DNA from: JANSXG01 sp024743075
Lineage (GTDB): Bacteria; Planctomycetota; Phycisphaerae; Phycisphaerales; UBA1924
Direction: 5' to 3'
NCBI GenBank assembly: GCA_042140185.1
Contig: CP159477.1
Span: 3,224,001-3,288,000 of the forward strand
Length of the DNA: 64,000 nucleotides
Shown: piece by piece, positions 53,626 to 63,151 of the stretch
How the letters are laid out: each line of letters begins with the position of its first letter
Position numbering within the stretch: the stretch's first letter is position 1
The notes under the pieces: generated by a model
What the model was told of the DNA's origin: nothing
What the model saw: only the letters and a program-made list of their open reading frames with translations
Databases searched by the model: none
Program-made: the position numbers and the translations under genes

Positions 53626-54518
53626 TCGGCGACCCGGTCGCGCACTCGATCTCGCCGGATGTGCACAACGCGGGGTTCGAGTCGCTCGGGTTCGACGGCG
53701 TGTACCTGCCCATGCGGATCGACGCGGGCTGGGAACCGTTCAAGGCAACGCTGCTGAGTCTGCCGGCGTACGAGCCGCTGGACTTCCGCGGCGCGAGCGT
53801 GACGATCCCGCACAAGGAGAATCTGCTGCGCCTGGCGATCGAGCAGGCGGCGGCCGGTGAGGCGTGGGAGATCTCGCCGGTGGCGTTCGGCGCGGGAGCG
53901 GCGAACACGCTGGCGGTGCGCGACGACGGCACGCGGTTTGTCGACAACACGGACGCGCTCGCGCTGAAGTCGCTGCTCCGAGAAGCGCTGCCGGACGGGC
54001 TTGAGGGTGTGCCGATCGTGGTGTTGGGTGCCGGGGGCGTGGCGCGCGGGGCGTGCGCTGCGCTGCTTGAGGAGGGAGCGCGCGTGACGGTGTGCAATCG
54101 CACGCCCGAGCGGGCGGAGCGCCTGCGCGATGAGCTGCGCGAGAAGCTGGCGGATGCGCCGGGTTCGATCGAGGTTGCCGAGTGGGATGGGCGTCATGGG
54201 CTGGAGGCCCGGGCGTGGATCAACGGCACGTCGATCGGCATGTCCGGCGGCGGGGCGGATGGTGAGTCGCCGCTGGATTTCGAACGGATGGAGACCCCGC
54301 ATGATGCGGTCGTGCTGGACACGGTGTACGCACCGCGACGCACGCCGCTGCTCGCCCGGGCGGAGGAACGGGGCCTTCGCACCATCGACGGGGTGAGCGT
54401 GTTCGTGCGTCAGGCGATCGCCCAGAGCGTGCTGTGGACCGGCGATTCGGAGTCGTTAAGCGGGCTCCACGCACTGTTTACGAGAGTTTCAGAAGAAGTT
54501 CTTGCATCCGAAACCTGA
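53536..54518 (+). CDS. aroE: AroE, shikimate dehydrogenase half of an AroD-AroE fusion (frameshifted)
   Basis: This part reduces 3-dehydroshikimate to shikimate with NADPH. Motifs are KVYGVIGDPVAHSISPDVHNAGF (substrate-binding SxS), VTIPHKENLL with the catalytic Lys, DNTDAL, the nucleotide-binding GAGGVARGACAALLEEGARVTVCNRT and the late DTVYAPRRTPLLARAEERG. The linker TAPGQPTIAQLRGRYRFDAI joins it to AroD. There is no good independent start or ribosome site at the junction, which supports one fused gene with a missing base instead of two genes. Confidence 0.9.
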
Positions 54519-54538
54519 TTTCGCCCCAATAAGAAGGT

Positions 54539-54928
54539 ATGAGGGCGACGCTCAAGCAGCCCGTTCTGTTTCCCCAGACCTACGGCTGGTACATCACCGC
54601 TGCCGCCGCGGACACGCTGCTGACCGCGATCATCCTGACGCTGGGCGGTATTGAAGTGAACGCGGTCGCGGCGGGGGTGATCAACCACTACGGCCTCTTG
54701 GGGATGCTGCTGTTCAAGTTCGCGACGGTGTACACGGTGCTGCTGATCTGCGAGTACATCGGGCGCCATCGCGTCGCGACGGCTCAGCGCCTCGGTATGT
54801 GGGCCGTGATCATCAGTCTGGTGCCGGTTGCGGTGGGGGTGCACGAACTGGTGCGCTTCGGCCCGGAGCACGGGCTGTTCGATCTGGCGGGCCACCTCGG
54901 AAGCGCGGTGCTGAACCCGTTCCGTTAA
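54539..54928 (+). CDS. DUF5658-like membrane protein
   Basis: A 129-residue protein with three to four membrane helices (YITAAAADTLLTAIILTLGGIEVN, YGLLGMLLFKFATVYTVLLICEYI, GMWAVIISLVPVAVGVHELV). The DxxLT...GGxEvN pattern after the first helix matches my recollection of DUF5658. No enzyme residues are evident. It follows aroE by about 20 bp on the same strand and could be co-transcribed. Confidence 0.7.
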   Translation: MRATLKQPVLFPQTYGWYITAAAADTLLTAIILTLGGIEVNAVAAGVINHYGLLGMLLFKFATVYTVLLICEYIGRHRVATAQRLGMWAVIISLVPVAVGVHELVRFGPEHGLFDLAGHLGSAVLNPFR

Positions 54929-54941
54929 CGCGGTCGATCGA

Positions 54942-55463
54942 TTACTCGCCGGGGATCTCGAAGCCGCTGGTGCGGATGAGGGTCTTGAACGCCTCGCCGA
55001 ACACGAAGTTGTGTTTCGGGAACGGCAGGCCAGAGCGGTTGCGATCGATGTGGCTGAACATCAGGTCGATCGTGCCGATCTCGGAGACCGAGCCGCTGGC
55101 GTGGTCGATGACCTCGATCTTGCCGAGCGTGGCGGCGCCGGTCTCGTCGAGGCGGTCGATGGTGGCGGTGTAGCGCAGCGTCTGGCCGGGGACGGGGTCG
55201 AAGTCGATCTGGGCCTTGGAGACCTTGGCGAGGATGACCTTCTCGCGGAAGGCGTTGGCGTGCCCGACGAGGACGCCGGCGGTCTGGGCCATGCCCTCGA
55301 TGATCAGGGAAAAGGGCATGACCGGCAGGGCGGGGAGGCCCCGTTCAGCGTCGGGGCTGAAGTGGTCGTGCAGGTGCTCTTCGGCGAGCGAGATGTTCTT
55401 GATCGCGACCATCCGCTCGCGCGGGACGAGTTCGACGATGCGGTCGATCCACATCCAGCGCAT
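54942..55463 (-). CDS. FabZ-like 3-hydroxyacyl-ACP dehydratase (hotdog fold), second copy
   Basis: A 173-residue hotdog protein. The active-site His lies in HDHFSPDAERGLPALPVMPFSLIIEGMAQTAGVLVG and the Glu in IIEGMAQ, matching FabZ, but a longer insertion (SPDAERGLPAL) separates His from PVMP. It is last of three leftward genes with an acyl carrier protein and another dehydratase, which suggests a dedicated acyl-chain pathway (modified fatty acid or polyketide-like lipid) and not bulk fatty-acid synthesis. Confidence 0.75.
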   Translation of the reverse strand: MRWMWIDRIVELVPRERMVAIKNISLAEEHLHDHFSPDAERGLPALPVMPFSLIIEGMAQTAGVLVGHANAFREKVILAKVSKAQIDFDPVPGQTLRYTATIDRLDETGAATLGKIEVIDHASGSVSEIGTIDLMFSHIDRNRSGLPFPKHNFVFGEAFKTLIRTSGFEIPGE

Positions 55464-55485
55464 GGTTGGGGGCTCCGTCGCCGGA

Positions 55486-55881
55486 TCAGGCGTTGGCGGT
55501 CTGGTTCAGTTTGCGCTCGACGAAGTTCACGAGCACATCGACGGTGAAGACCTGACCGACCTTGGCGAGCTGCGGGTCTTTCTCAAAGTCAGAGAAGTCG
55601 GCGTGGGGCATCTTCGCCTTCATCTCGGCAAGGCCCTTGTCGGTGATCTTGCCGTCCTGCACGAACTCCGGGTTCTGGGCGGCGCCGTCGGGGAAGAGCT
55701 CGCCCTGTGCGATCTTGAAGCCGAACTCCTGCTCGAGCTTGAACGAGATGTCGAGGAAGTCGATCGACTCCGCGCCGAGGTCTGAGGTCAGTTTGGCGTC
55801 CGGAGTGACCTCGTCGTCGTCGACGCCGAGGGCATCGACCAGAACTTCCTGAACTTTCTCGAAGATTTCGTCACGCGTCAT
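55486..55881 (-). CDS. Acyl carrier protein with C-terminal extension
   Basis: A 131-residue protein; MTRDEIFEKVQEVLVDALGVDDDEVTPDAKLTSDLGAESIDFLDISFKLEQEFGFKI is a standard ACP fold with the phosphopantetheine Ser in GAESIDFLD (Glu-Ser replacing the usual Asp-Ser). The last 70 or so residues (LFPDGAAQNPEFVQDGKITDKGLAEMKAKMPHADFSDFEKDPQLAKVGQVFTVDVLVNFV) make it longer than the usual 80, with an insertion before the final helix. The start at 55881 is chosen because the ACP fold begins there. It lies between two dehydratase genes. Confidence 0.88.
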   Translation of the reverse strand: MTRDEIFEKVQEVLVDALGVDDDEVTPDAKLTSDLGAESIDFLDISFKLEQEFGFKIAQGELFPDGAAQNPEFVQDGKITDKGLAEMKAKMPHADFSDFEKDPQLAKVGQVFTVDVLVNFVERKLNQTANA

Positions 55882-56008
55882 GCTGCAGGTGCTCGCTGAA
55901 GGGCAGGGCGATCGGCCCGCGCTCGCGTCGGGCGGGAATCCCCGTGTTGGTATAGATGAAGTCCGGTCGTTCCGGAACGCCCCATTATGCGCGGTTTTGG
56001 TGCGTTCG

Positions 56009-56440
56009 TCACGCCGCCGGGGCGGGTGAGGGCGCTTCACCGGGGCGGACCGGACGAAGCGTCAACCGGCCGGAAACGCAGTTTGTTCCCTCGCCGGGGG
56101 CTTCGCCGGGCTTGTGGACGGTGGCGCTGGCCTTGAAGTCGATCGAACCGTCGTCGTTGCGTTTGAACACGGTGACTTCGACACGCATCGTGTCGCCGGG
56201 GGCCACGAACATGCCGTACTTCAGGGCTTTGACCTGGCAGAGGGTGTAGCGGCTCGTGGACCCGGCCTCGGCAAGCCGACGGGCGGCCTGGGTGCAGGCC
56301 TCGATCATCATCACGCCGGGGAGGACCGGAAAGGTCGGAAAGTGGTCCTGAAGGTACTCCTCGGCGTTGGTAACGGCCTTGAGGGCGACGATCCTTTCTT
56401 CGGACTGCTCCAGAACCGTGTCGATGAGGTCGAAGTGCAT
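56009..56440 (-). CDS. FabZ-like 3-hydroxyacyl-ACP dehydratase (hotdog fold), first copy
   Basis: A 143-residue hotdog protein: LQDHFPTFPVLPGVMMIEACTQAARRLAE contains the FabZ-type His and Glu (HFPxFPVLPGVxMIEA), followed by YTLCQVKALKYGMFVAPGDTMRVEV. It begins the leftward cluster dehydratase-ACP-dehydratase. Start ATG 56440. FabZ-like enzymes dehydrate 3-hydroxyacyl-ACP; the precise substrate is not deducible. Confidence 0.8.
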   Translation of the reverse strand: MHFDLIDTVLEQSEERIVALKAVTNAEEYLQDHFPTFPVLPGVMMIEACTQAARRLAEAGSTSRYTLCQVKALKYGMFVAPGDTMRVEVTVFKRNDDGSIDFKASATVHKPGEAPGEGTNCVSGRLTLRPVRPGEAPSPAPAA

Positions 56441-56508
56441 GGCGAGAAGGGTAGCGATTCGGGGTTTTCCGCGTCGCGGCTCGCGAGGGTCTGCGTACGA
56501 TCTGGTCC

Positions 56509-57381
56509 GTGGAACGCGAGCAGGAGAGCCCGACCGAAGCGGTGTCGAACGAATCGACGCCGATGTTCTGTCGGCAGTGCCACCACGATCTGGGGGGCAT
56601 CCAGGCGAGCTCGGACGGCTACGCCTGCCCGGAGTGCGGGCGTTCGTTCGACCCCGAGAAACCGAAGAGCTTCGCGGTCCGACAGCGCAGCGCTATGGAA
56701 CTGTTCCTGCTGCGACGGGTCGCCCCGGGGGTGCTGCTGGCATTGGCGGTGTTCTGGCTGCTGTGGTACGCGTGGATCCCGCGTCCGGTGGCCTTGTTCG
56801 GGCGTCACGGTCCGGCTCCGGCGCAGGTTCGGATGCCCGAGTTTTCGACGCTGTGGGTCTGGGCCGGGTCGCTGTACGGCACGGAAGAGGTACGCCTGCA
56901 GCGTCATGTCGCGGAGGCGGAACTGTGGGCCAGTCGGGTGCGACGGGTGCGGGTGTTCGGTCCCGACTCGGATGAGCAGCTGTGGGAGGTCCATTTCGAG
57001 CCGCGCGAGGGCGAGCCCGGCGGTGGGATCTGGACGGTTCGGCTGCCGCAGGCGGTGCCTCTCACATTCGACCTGCTGTCGAGTTTCCGGCTCACGCGCG
57101 AAGGGATCCTCGGGATCGTGGTAGGCGAGCACGACCCCAGCCGAACGATCGAGCCGTTCGAGGTGACCGGGAGCGAGGCGGATGTGCTCTCGGCGTACAT
57201 CCGGGCGTCGGGTATCTCGGTGCGGCCGATCCGTCAGACCGAGGATCAGGTCGCGTTCTGGATCTTCGACGAGGACCAGGGGCGTCTGGTGCAGGTCGAT
57301 GAGGCGGAGTTGGACCGCGCGCGGATCGAGCCGCTCGACCGGACGGGCATCGCGATTTTCGGTTTGGGCACCTCACCCTGA
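56509..57381 (+). CDS. Zinc-ribbon membrane protein of unknown function
   Basis: A 290-residue protein. Residues 18-45 hold a zinc ribbon (FCRQCHHDLGG...YACPECGRSFD; CxxC...CxxC). One membrane helix follows (PGVLLALAVFWLLWYAWI, about 75-92), then a soluble domain of about 190 residues (LWVWAGSLYGTEEVRLQRHV, IWTVRLPQAVPLTFDLLSSF). Planctomycetes have many such short zinc-ribbon membrane proteins. The GTG start at 56509 is divergent from the dehydratase cluster. No function assigned. Confidence 0.7.
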   Translation: MEREQESPTEAVSNESTPMFCRQCHHDLGGIQASSDGYACPECGRSFDPEKPKSFAVRQRSAMELFLLRRVAPGVLLALAVFWLLWYAWIPRPVALFGRHGPAPAQVRMPEFSTLWVWAGSLYGTEEVRLQRHVAEAELWASRVRRVRVFGPDSDEQLWEVHFEPREGEPGGGIWTVRLPQAVPLTFDLLSSFRLTREGILGIVVGEHDPSRTIEPFEVTGSEADVLSAYIRASGISVRPIRQTEDQVAFWIFDEDQGRLVQVDEAELDRARIEPLDRTGIAIFGLGTSP

Positions 57382-57426
57382 TCGGCGCCCACAGGTGACG
57401 GTGCGCAGCGGCTATCATCGCGATCT

Positions 57427-58506
57427 ATGGCGTCCAGCGAAAAATCCGGCCTGACTTACGCCCAATCGGGTGTTTCCATCGAGGAAGGCGACCGCTTCGC
57501 GTCGCTGATCCGCCAGCACATGCGCCGGACCCACGGGCCTCGCGTGCTGTCCAACGACGGCGGGTTCGCCGGGCTGCTGCGTCTGGACTTCAACGAGAAG
57601 CTGTTCAAGCGGAACTACAAGGACCCGGTGCTGGTGTCGTGCACCGATGGCGTCGGGACGAAGATCCGGATCGCGCTGGACATGCAGAAGTTCGACACGA
57701 TCGGGATCGACCTGGTCGCGATGAACGTGAACGACCTGGTTGTGGAGGGTGCGGAGCCGCTGCTTTTCCTCGACTACATCGCGGCGAACAGGGTCGTGCC
57801 GGAGCAATTGGAGCAGGTGATCAAGGGCATCGCCGAGGCTTGCCGGATCTGCGACGCGGCGCTGCTCGGCGGCGAGACCGCCGAGATGGGCGACATGTAT
57901 CGCGAGGGTGATATCGACCTCGCCGGGTTCGCCGTCGGTGTCCTCGAGCTGGACCGCGCGATCGATTCGGACCGGGTCGAGCCGGGCGACATCGTGCTGG
58001 GTCTCGCGAGCGACGGGGTGCACTCCAACGGGTACTCGCTGGTCCGCGCGGTCGTGCGCGAGGCCGGGCTTGATCTGCACAAGGTGTACGCCGATCTCGA
58101 CGAGAAGCGAACGCTGGGCGAGGTGCTGCTGACGCCGACGCGACTGTACGCGCCGTCGATCACCGCGCTGCTCAAGAACTACAAGGTGAAGAAGGTTGTC
58201 AGCGGCATGGCCCACATCACCGGCGGCGGGCTGGCCGGCAACCTCGACCGCGCGTTGCACGACGGTGTGGACGCGAAAATCAAGGCCGGGTCATGGACCG
58301 TGCCCCCGGTGTTCGGCTTCCTCCAGAAGCACGGCAACATCGACGACGCCGAGATGGACCGCGTGTTCAACATGGGCATCGGGTACTGCCTGATCGTGCG
58401 TCCGAACTTCGCATCAAGCGTTGCTCGCCAACTCGAAAAGTCCGGCGAGACGGTCTTCGAGATCGGCGAGATCGTGCGCGGGTCAGGGACTGTCCGAATC
58501 GGCTGA
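57427..58506 (+). CDS. purM: Phosphoribosylformylglycinamidine cyclo-ligase (AIR synthetase)
   Basis: A 359-residue enzyme of purine synthesis that converts FGAM to AIR with ATP. SGLTYAQSGVSIEEGDRF, LVSCTDGVGTKIRIA, IGIDLVAMNVNDLVVEGAEPLLFLDYIA, ALLGGETAEMGDMYREGDIDLAGFAVG and GLASDGVHSNGYSLVR are all textbook PurM motifs, and MAHITGGGLAGNLDRAL is the late GHITGGG variant. Length is normal. The 3' end overlaps the convergent flippase-like gene by 24 bases. Confidence 0.96.
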   Translation: MASSEKSGLTYAQSGVSIEEGDRFASLIRQHMRRTHGPRVLSNDGGFAGLLRLDFNEKLFKRNYKDPVLVSCTDGVGTKIRIALDMQKFDTIGIDLVAMNVNDLVVEGAEPLLFLDYIAANRVVPEQLEQVIKGIAEACRICDAALLGGETAEMGDMYREGDIDLAGFAVGVLELDRAIDSDRVEPGDIVLGLASDGVHSNGYSLVRAVVREAGLDLHKVYADLDEKRTLGEVLLTPTRLYAPSITALLKNYKVKKVVSGMAHITGGGLAGNLDRALHDGVDAKIKAGSWTVPPVFGFLQKHGNIDDAEMDRVFNMGIGYCLIVRPNFASSVARQLEKSGETVFEIGEIVRGSGTVRIG

Positions 58507-59427
58507 TGGGGCGCTTTGCGTGCGGGCGAGGCGTCGGCGCCTGGCGATGCAGGCGGCTCCGATGAAGCCGAGCGGAACGGCGATCATCACTTCAACGCCT
58601 CGATCCAACAGCCCCGCTGCGAGCCCGGTCTCGGCGGTCATGCCGACGGCGAACGCGCTCGCTGACAGCCCGATCGCCCATTCGCGGACGCCGAGTCCGT
58701 TCGGTGCGAGCGGCGCGAGCACGGCGATCTGCACGATGGCGGCCATCGCCAGTGCGGCTTCGAAGGTCACGCTCCCGCCGACGATCCAGACCGAAGCGGC
58801 GAACCGGGAAGCCCACACGGCCAGTTCGAGCGTGCGCAGCGCGAAGACCGCGCCGTAGCGCCAGCGGTGGGGACGGGTGTGATCGCGGGCGAAAACGATC
58901 GCCAGCGCGGCGCCTACCGGGACGCCGACCAGCCCGAGCGCGATCGCTGCGGGGCCGGACGCGCCCAGCGGCTTCGCGACGCCGAGGAGCATCGCCGCCA
59001 TGTTCGCGGCGGCGAGTCCGGAGAGGAGACCCGCTTCGACGATGACCCTCGCGGAATCTTTGACGGGGATGCGGTTGACCGCGCGGTGGTACGCGACGCG
59101 GCTCATCATGCCGGGCCAGAGCGGGAGGTAGTTCAGCAGCCACGCGGCGAGGACCAGCGCGTTCATCTCCGACGGGGTCACGACGCCGTAGCGTCGTGTG
59201 AGCAGGTAGAAGTTCGCGGCGGTGAGGAACGGTGTGATCGCGATGCTCAGGCCGAGCGCGACAAACGCGAGTGGCGGCGCGTGCCGGATGGATCCGGCGA
59301 CCTCGCGCAGCGCATCGCCTCGGCTGGCGATGGCGGTGATCGCGGCGGCGAGCAGGAGCAGCCCGGCGACGGCGCCGATGATCCGAACCGTCCGGCGCGT
59401 TCCTCGACTCCGCGTCGGTTCGTTCAT
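58483..59427 (-). CDS. Flippase-like integral membrane protein (LPG synthase TM/UPF0104 type)
   Basis: A 314-residue protein with seven to eight membrane helices (IIGAVAGLLLLAAAITAIA, PLAFVALGLSIAITPFLTAANFYLL, NALVLAAWLLNYLPLWPGMMSRVAYHR, LAMAAIVQIAVLAPLAPNGLGVREWAIG). The N-x-LxPLxPGxxxR and PNGLGVRE segments resemble the lysylphosphatidylglycerol synthase transmembrane/AglD family, which flips or transfers lipid-linked groups. ATG 59427 overlaps the stop of the TPR gene upstream, so the two are coupled. Confidence 0.68.
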   Translation of the reverse strand: MNEPTRSRGTRRTVRIIGAVAGLLLLAAAITAIASRGDALREVAGSIRHAPPLAFVALGLSIAITPFLTAANFYLLTRRYGVVTPSEMNALVLAAWLLNYLPLWPGMMSRVAYHRAVNRIPVKDSARVIVEAGLLSGLAAANMAAMLLGVAKPLGASGPAAIALGLVGVPVGAALAIVFARDHTRPHRWRYGAVFALRTLELAVWASRFAASVWIVGGSVTFEAALAMAAIVQIAVLAPLAPNGLGVREWAIGLSASAFAVGMTAETGLAAGLLDRGVEVMIAVPLGFIGAACIARRRRLARTQSAPSADSDSP

Positions 59428-62400
59428 CGCGGGCCAGGAGTCCCCAGCAGTCCCTCGTCGATGTTGAAGCCCGGGTCGTCGGGCTGCTCGGTCGGGTCGG
59501 TTCCGAGTTCGTCCGGTGAGGTGGAGAACCCGCTTTGGTCAAAGATCTGCGCGAGGACTCCTCCGAATTCGGAGAGCGTCGGATCGGCGCTCTCGCGTGC
59601 GATGCGGACGATGTTGTCGTCGGCACCTCGCGTGAGCGAGATCAACGATGCGGTGAGCAGGAGCTGCCAGGGCGGGGTGTCGAGCGAGGTTGCCTCGGTC
59701 AGGCGAGCGAGCACGATCGAGCGGAGCGATCGGCGCAGGTCGTCGTCCGCGTTGAATGCGCCCTGCTCGTTGAGTCGCAGGATCAGCAGGGCGAGATGGG
59801 TCTCGGGCAGGGTGGACGCCCGTTCGATGACTGCTTGGCGTAACGCCGAGCGGTCCGCGTCGGCATCGGTGCCGGGCCTGCTCATCATCGATGTGGCGTG
59901 GAGGAGCGTCCGGGCCAGTTCGGATCCCTCGCTTGCGCTCAAGCGTTCGGTCAGCACGCCGGCGCCGACGCGCGGCAACTTGATGCGCAGGATCCGGTCG
60001 GTTTCGGTGCTGAGCGACATCGGTCCGGGAGCGAAGCCCTGGCTCTGCTCATCCGATCCGGTCAGGCGCTGGGTCTGGACGAAACCCTGGGCCACGCTCC
60101 ACTGGATCTCCACCCGCTCTGTCAGGTCACGATCGATGATCTCGCCGGCGTTGCCGCGACCGGCCCAGACCGGAACGGTGATCGACTCGTTGGGCTCGAG
60201 GCGGAGCACGCGATCGATATCGACGACTTCGAGCAGCCGGCGAGTTGCGCTCGCGACCTGCTGCATGACGCGTGGCTCGATGCGTTCGGCCACATCCTGG
60301 GGCAGCGGCTGGTCGACGGGGAGGCCGAGGTCCCGCTTGGCCTGCCGGAGGACCGCTTCACGGATGACGCGGATGTACTGCTGCCCTTCGATTTCGATCC
60401 GCGGTGTGAACAGGAACCGGCTGTTGATCGGGCTGTCGGGTCCGACGGCGAGCGGGCGCCCGGCGGTGTTCGACAGTCGGAGCACGAGATTCAACTCGTC
60501 GAGCGGCCCGAGTTGGTTGGACTCCGGGCGGACGGTAAGACCCATGAATTCGCGCGGCGAACGCGTCATCCGTTCCAGCCACGGCGCGAAACTGAGCGCG
60601 TAGGTGTTCAGTTCCTCGATCTCCGGCGGAGTCTGCGTCGGACGCCCGGTGATCGTGGCGATCCGGTCGTCGGCCACGCAGGCGAGCGCGGTCTGCGGGA
60701 AGCGCAGGCGCAAATCGTTGAGCAGTTCGACCGCCTTGGCGGAGTTCCCGGTCTTGAACTCGACGGTCGCGAGGGCGTACAGGGCGCTCGCGTCGGTCTG
60801 GGCGATCGGCGTGAGCAGTTCGCGAGCCTGCTCGAACTCTGCGCGGTTGGAGGCGATCCATCCGCGGTAGCGGTCGATGGCGCTCTGCTCGATCGCTTCA
60901 TCGCCGAGTGCCTCGAGGAGGCTGTTGAGTCGATCTTCTGCGAGATCGGTGGAGGTTTCCGTCGCGAGCAGCAGCCAGATCGATTCGAGAGTCAGGTTCA
61001 CATCGAACAACTGCTTGGTCTGTTCGTCGAGCTGCTCGCTCGCGCGGACCTGAGCCCGGGTATCGCTGGCGGACAGGAGGAATCGAGTCACCGCTTCGTG
61101 GATCGGGTTGATGTCGCGGCGCTGGCGGGCACGCTGCTCGGCGACCGCCGTGATGGTGGACTCTTCCGCGTTCGGGTACTCCTCGCGGGCTAGTGCGCGG
61201 AGTTCGGGTGTGACCGGCGGCGGGGCGCTGTATCCGTTCAATCCGTAGGGATCGGGGTTGTTGATGAACTCATCGCGATGCACGGGACGCTGCGTGAACG
61301 CGAGGTTCGCGCGTTCCGCTTCGGGCTGCGCCAGGAGGACGAGCGCCCGCATGCGCTCGAGCTGGTATGGAAGCCAGGGGAAGCTCGTCTGGTTCAGGAT
61401 CTCCTGCATCTGGGCCTGGGTGAGGCCCTGCTTGCGCATCTGCTGCACTTCGCTGACGAAGCGAGTTTCGATGTGGCCTTGTGCGTCTGCGATGAACGAG
61501 AGCACGGTGCGCGGGCCGCGGGTCTGCCAGGTGTTGATGAGGTAGTCGTTGACGCGGTTCTCGTTGAAGAGCGAGGGCTCGGTCAGGTGAGCGCGGTTCA
61601 TGAAATCCTCGCCGCTTGCGCCGAGGAGATCTCGCATCCGATCGAGGAATCGCTGGGCGCCTCGGTAGGCGCCGCTCGACATGAGATCGATCGCCGCGTT
61701 CTCGTACGCGCCGGTGTCGAGCGGGTCGGCGTGGAGCACGTTCGCGATCAGTTCGAACCGCTCGATTCGAGAGTCGACGTAGGGCATCATCACGCTCGCG
61801 AAGAGGGCCGCGGCGTTCTTGTTCGTCGAGTCGAGCAGCGTGGCCTGCGTGAGCAGTTCGAAAAACGCCTCGTCGTCGCCGTCTTCGCGTGCGAGCAGAG
61901 CAGCGTCGAGCGCGAGGCGCGACCGGACGGTCGCGCGCAGGCTCTGGCCGGCGGGACCGAGCAGTCGGGCGTACGCCTGGCGTCGTTCCTCGACGGTGTT
62001 GAGCCGACCGATCTGTGTGTCGATCAGGCGGAGCTGCGCGATGGTGTCGCGTGGGTCGAGGCGGACGAGTCGGCGGGTGGCGTCGATGAGGCGCCCCGCG
62101 TCGTCCGCGGCGGTCCACGCTTCGATCTCGTTGCGTAGCAGTTCGACATCTTCGGGGTGCGCACGCCCGGCAACGCTGAGCCCGAGGGCGGTGAGGCGGT
62201 AATCGGCGATGTTCGGTTCGGCGAGATTGCGCGTGCGGCGCATGAGCGTCCGGGCGAGCAGGTTGCTCGCGGCTCGGCTGACCAGCCCCTCATCGGCTTG
62301 GCGCTGCTCCGCGCTGCGGGCGCTTCGGTCGGGCGCCGCGCGTCCTGTGCCAGCCCGACGGAGGTCCCGGCGAGAAGGAGCACGCAGGCGATGCCGGTCG

Positions 62401-62452
62401 CGATCGACGGAGCGCGACCGGCCGTTCGGGGGCGGTGGTGGAAGATGGTCAT
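59424..62452 (-). CDS. Large exported TPR-type protein, frameshifted after the signal peptide
   Basis: The start at 62452 gives a signal peptide (PSIATGIACVLLLAGTSVGLAQ) followed by DARRPTEAP. The frame then fails at a CCC run near 62325, while the next frame continues as RSAEQRQADEGLVSRAASNLLARTLMRRTRN and on for some 940 residues. One added C gives a 1,009-residue protein. The body is helical with TPR-like units (DAGRLIDATRRLVRLDPRDT, FELIANVLHADPLDTGAYENAAIDLM, LYALATVEFKTGNSAKAVELLNDLRLRFPQTALACVADDRI), and a beta-rich domain lies near FTPRIEIEGQQYIRVIRE. The function is not known; it is coupled to the flippase-like gene. Confidence 0.75.
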
Positions 62453-62519
62453 GGCGGGGCGTCCTGCGTTTCCGGCGTGGCGGGTTCCTTGCGCTGGGGC
62501 GCGACCCGTTCAGAATAGA

Positions 62520-62828
62520 TCACGCGGCGGACATCAGCAGGAACAGTCCGGACAGTCCCAGACCGAGGACGAAGATCCCGGCGGTCGCCTGCTCCATGAG
62601 GTCCGACAGGACGCGCCGACGCCTCGGGAAGACGCGATCGGCGACGATGTACATGAAAAGGAACTCCCCGGCGGCGATCGAGGCGATGCCGAACCAGAGA
62701 GCGGACTCGCGGGGGATCTCGGGCCAGGGCGAGACGGCGAGTTTGACGCCCATCAGAATGAGGGTGATCGCCCAGAGCGTGCCCATGGCCATGAGGCCTA
62801 TGCGGATGCAGAGTTCACGGAAACGCAC
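62520..62828 (-). CDS. Small membrane protein
   Basis: A 102-residue protein with three hydrophobic helices (IGLMAMGTLWAITLILMGVKLAV, LWFGIASIAAGEFLFMYIVADRV, AGIFVLGLGLSGLFLLMSAA) and a basic loop (FPRRRRVLSDLM). No family is recognised. It is the gene upstream of the TPR protein on the same strand, with about 70 bp between. Confidence 0.65.
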   Translation of the reverse strand: MRFRELCIRIGLMAMGTLWAITLILMGVKLAVSPWPEIPRESALWFGIASIAAGEFLFMYIVADRVFPRRRRVLSDLMEQATAGIFVLGLGLSGLFLLMSAA

Positions 62829-62945
62829 GGGTGGCTCCGGGGGTCGGGAGGGAGTCTGTCCACAATCCGTCCACGCTCGGTTCGCAGCATATCGGACGAC
62901 GCGCGGCGGTGCCTAGCAGAAATGCCGGCCTCGACTAATTATCTT

Positions 62946-62967
62946 GCACCAAATGGGAAAATGGTGC
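62946..62967. promoter_or_regulatory. Inverted repeat in the divergent gap
   Basis: GCACCA (62946-62951) and TGGTGC (62962-62967) face each other across an AT-rich 10-base spacer. A TTGACG lies just after it (62974), with TAGGTT 18 bases on as a possible -10 for the rightward gene. Promoter and operator are guesses from pattern. Confidence 0.28.
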
Positions 62968-63151
62968 GTTGTTTGACGGTTTTGGCCCGTCGCTGATAGG
63001 TTTGCGCGTCCGGAAACAGCCGATTCGGCTGTCCGCCGAAACCGGTTCGTCCGGTCGTGCGTAGTCTGCGCTCAGGTCGCCCGTTCGGGCGGCACCCTCT
63101 GGTCACGCGTCGCGATTCCCGTCGTGACGCCCATCTCTCTGGAACCGATCC

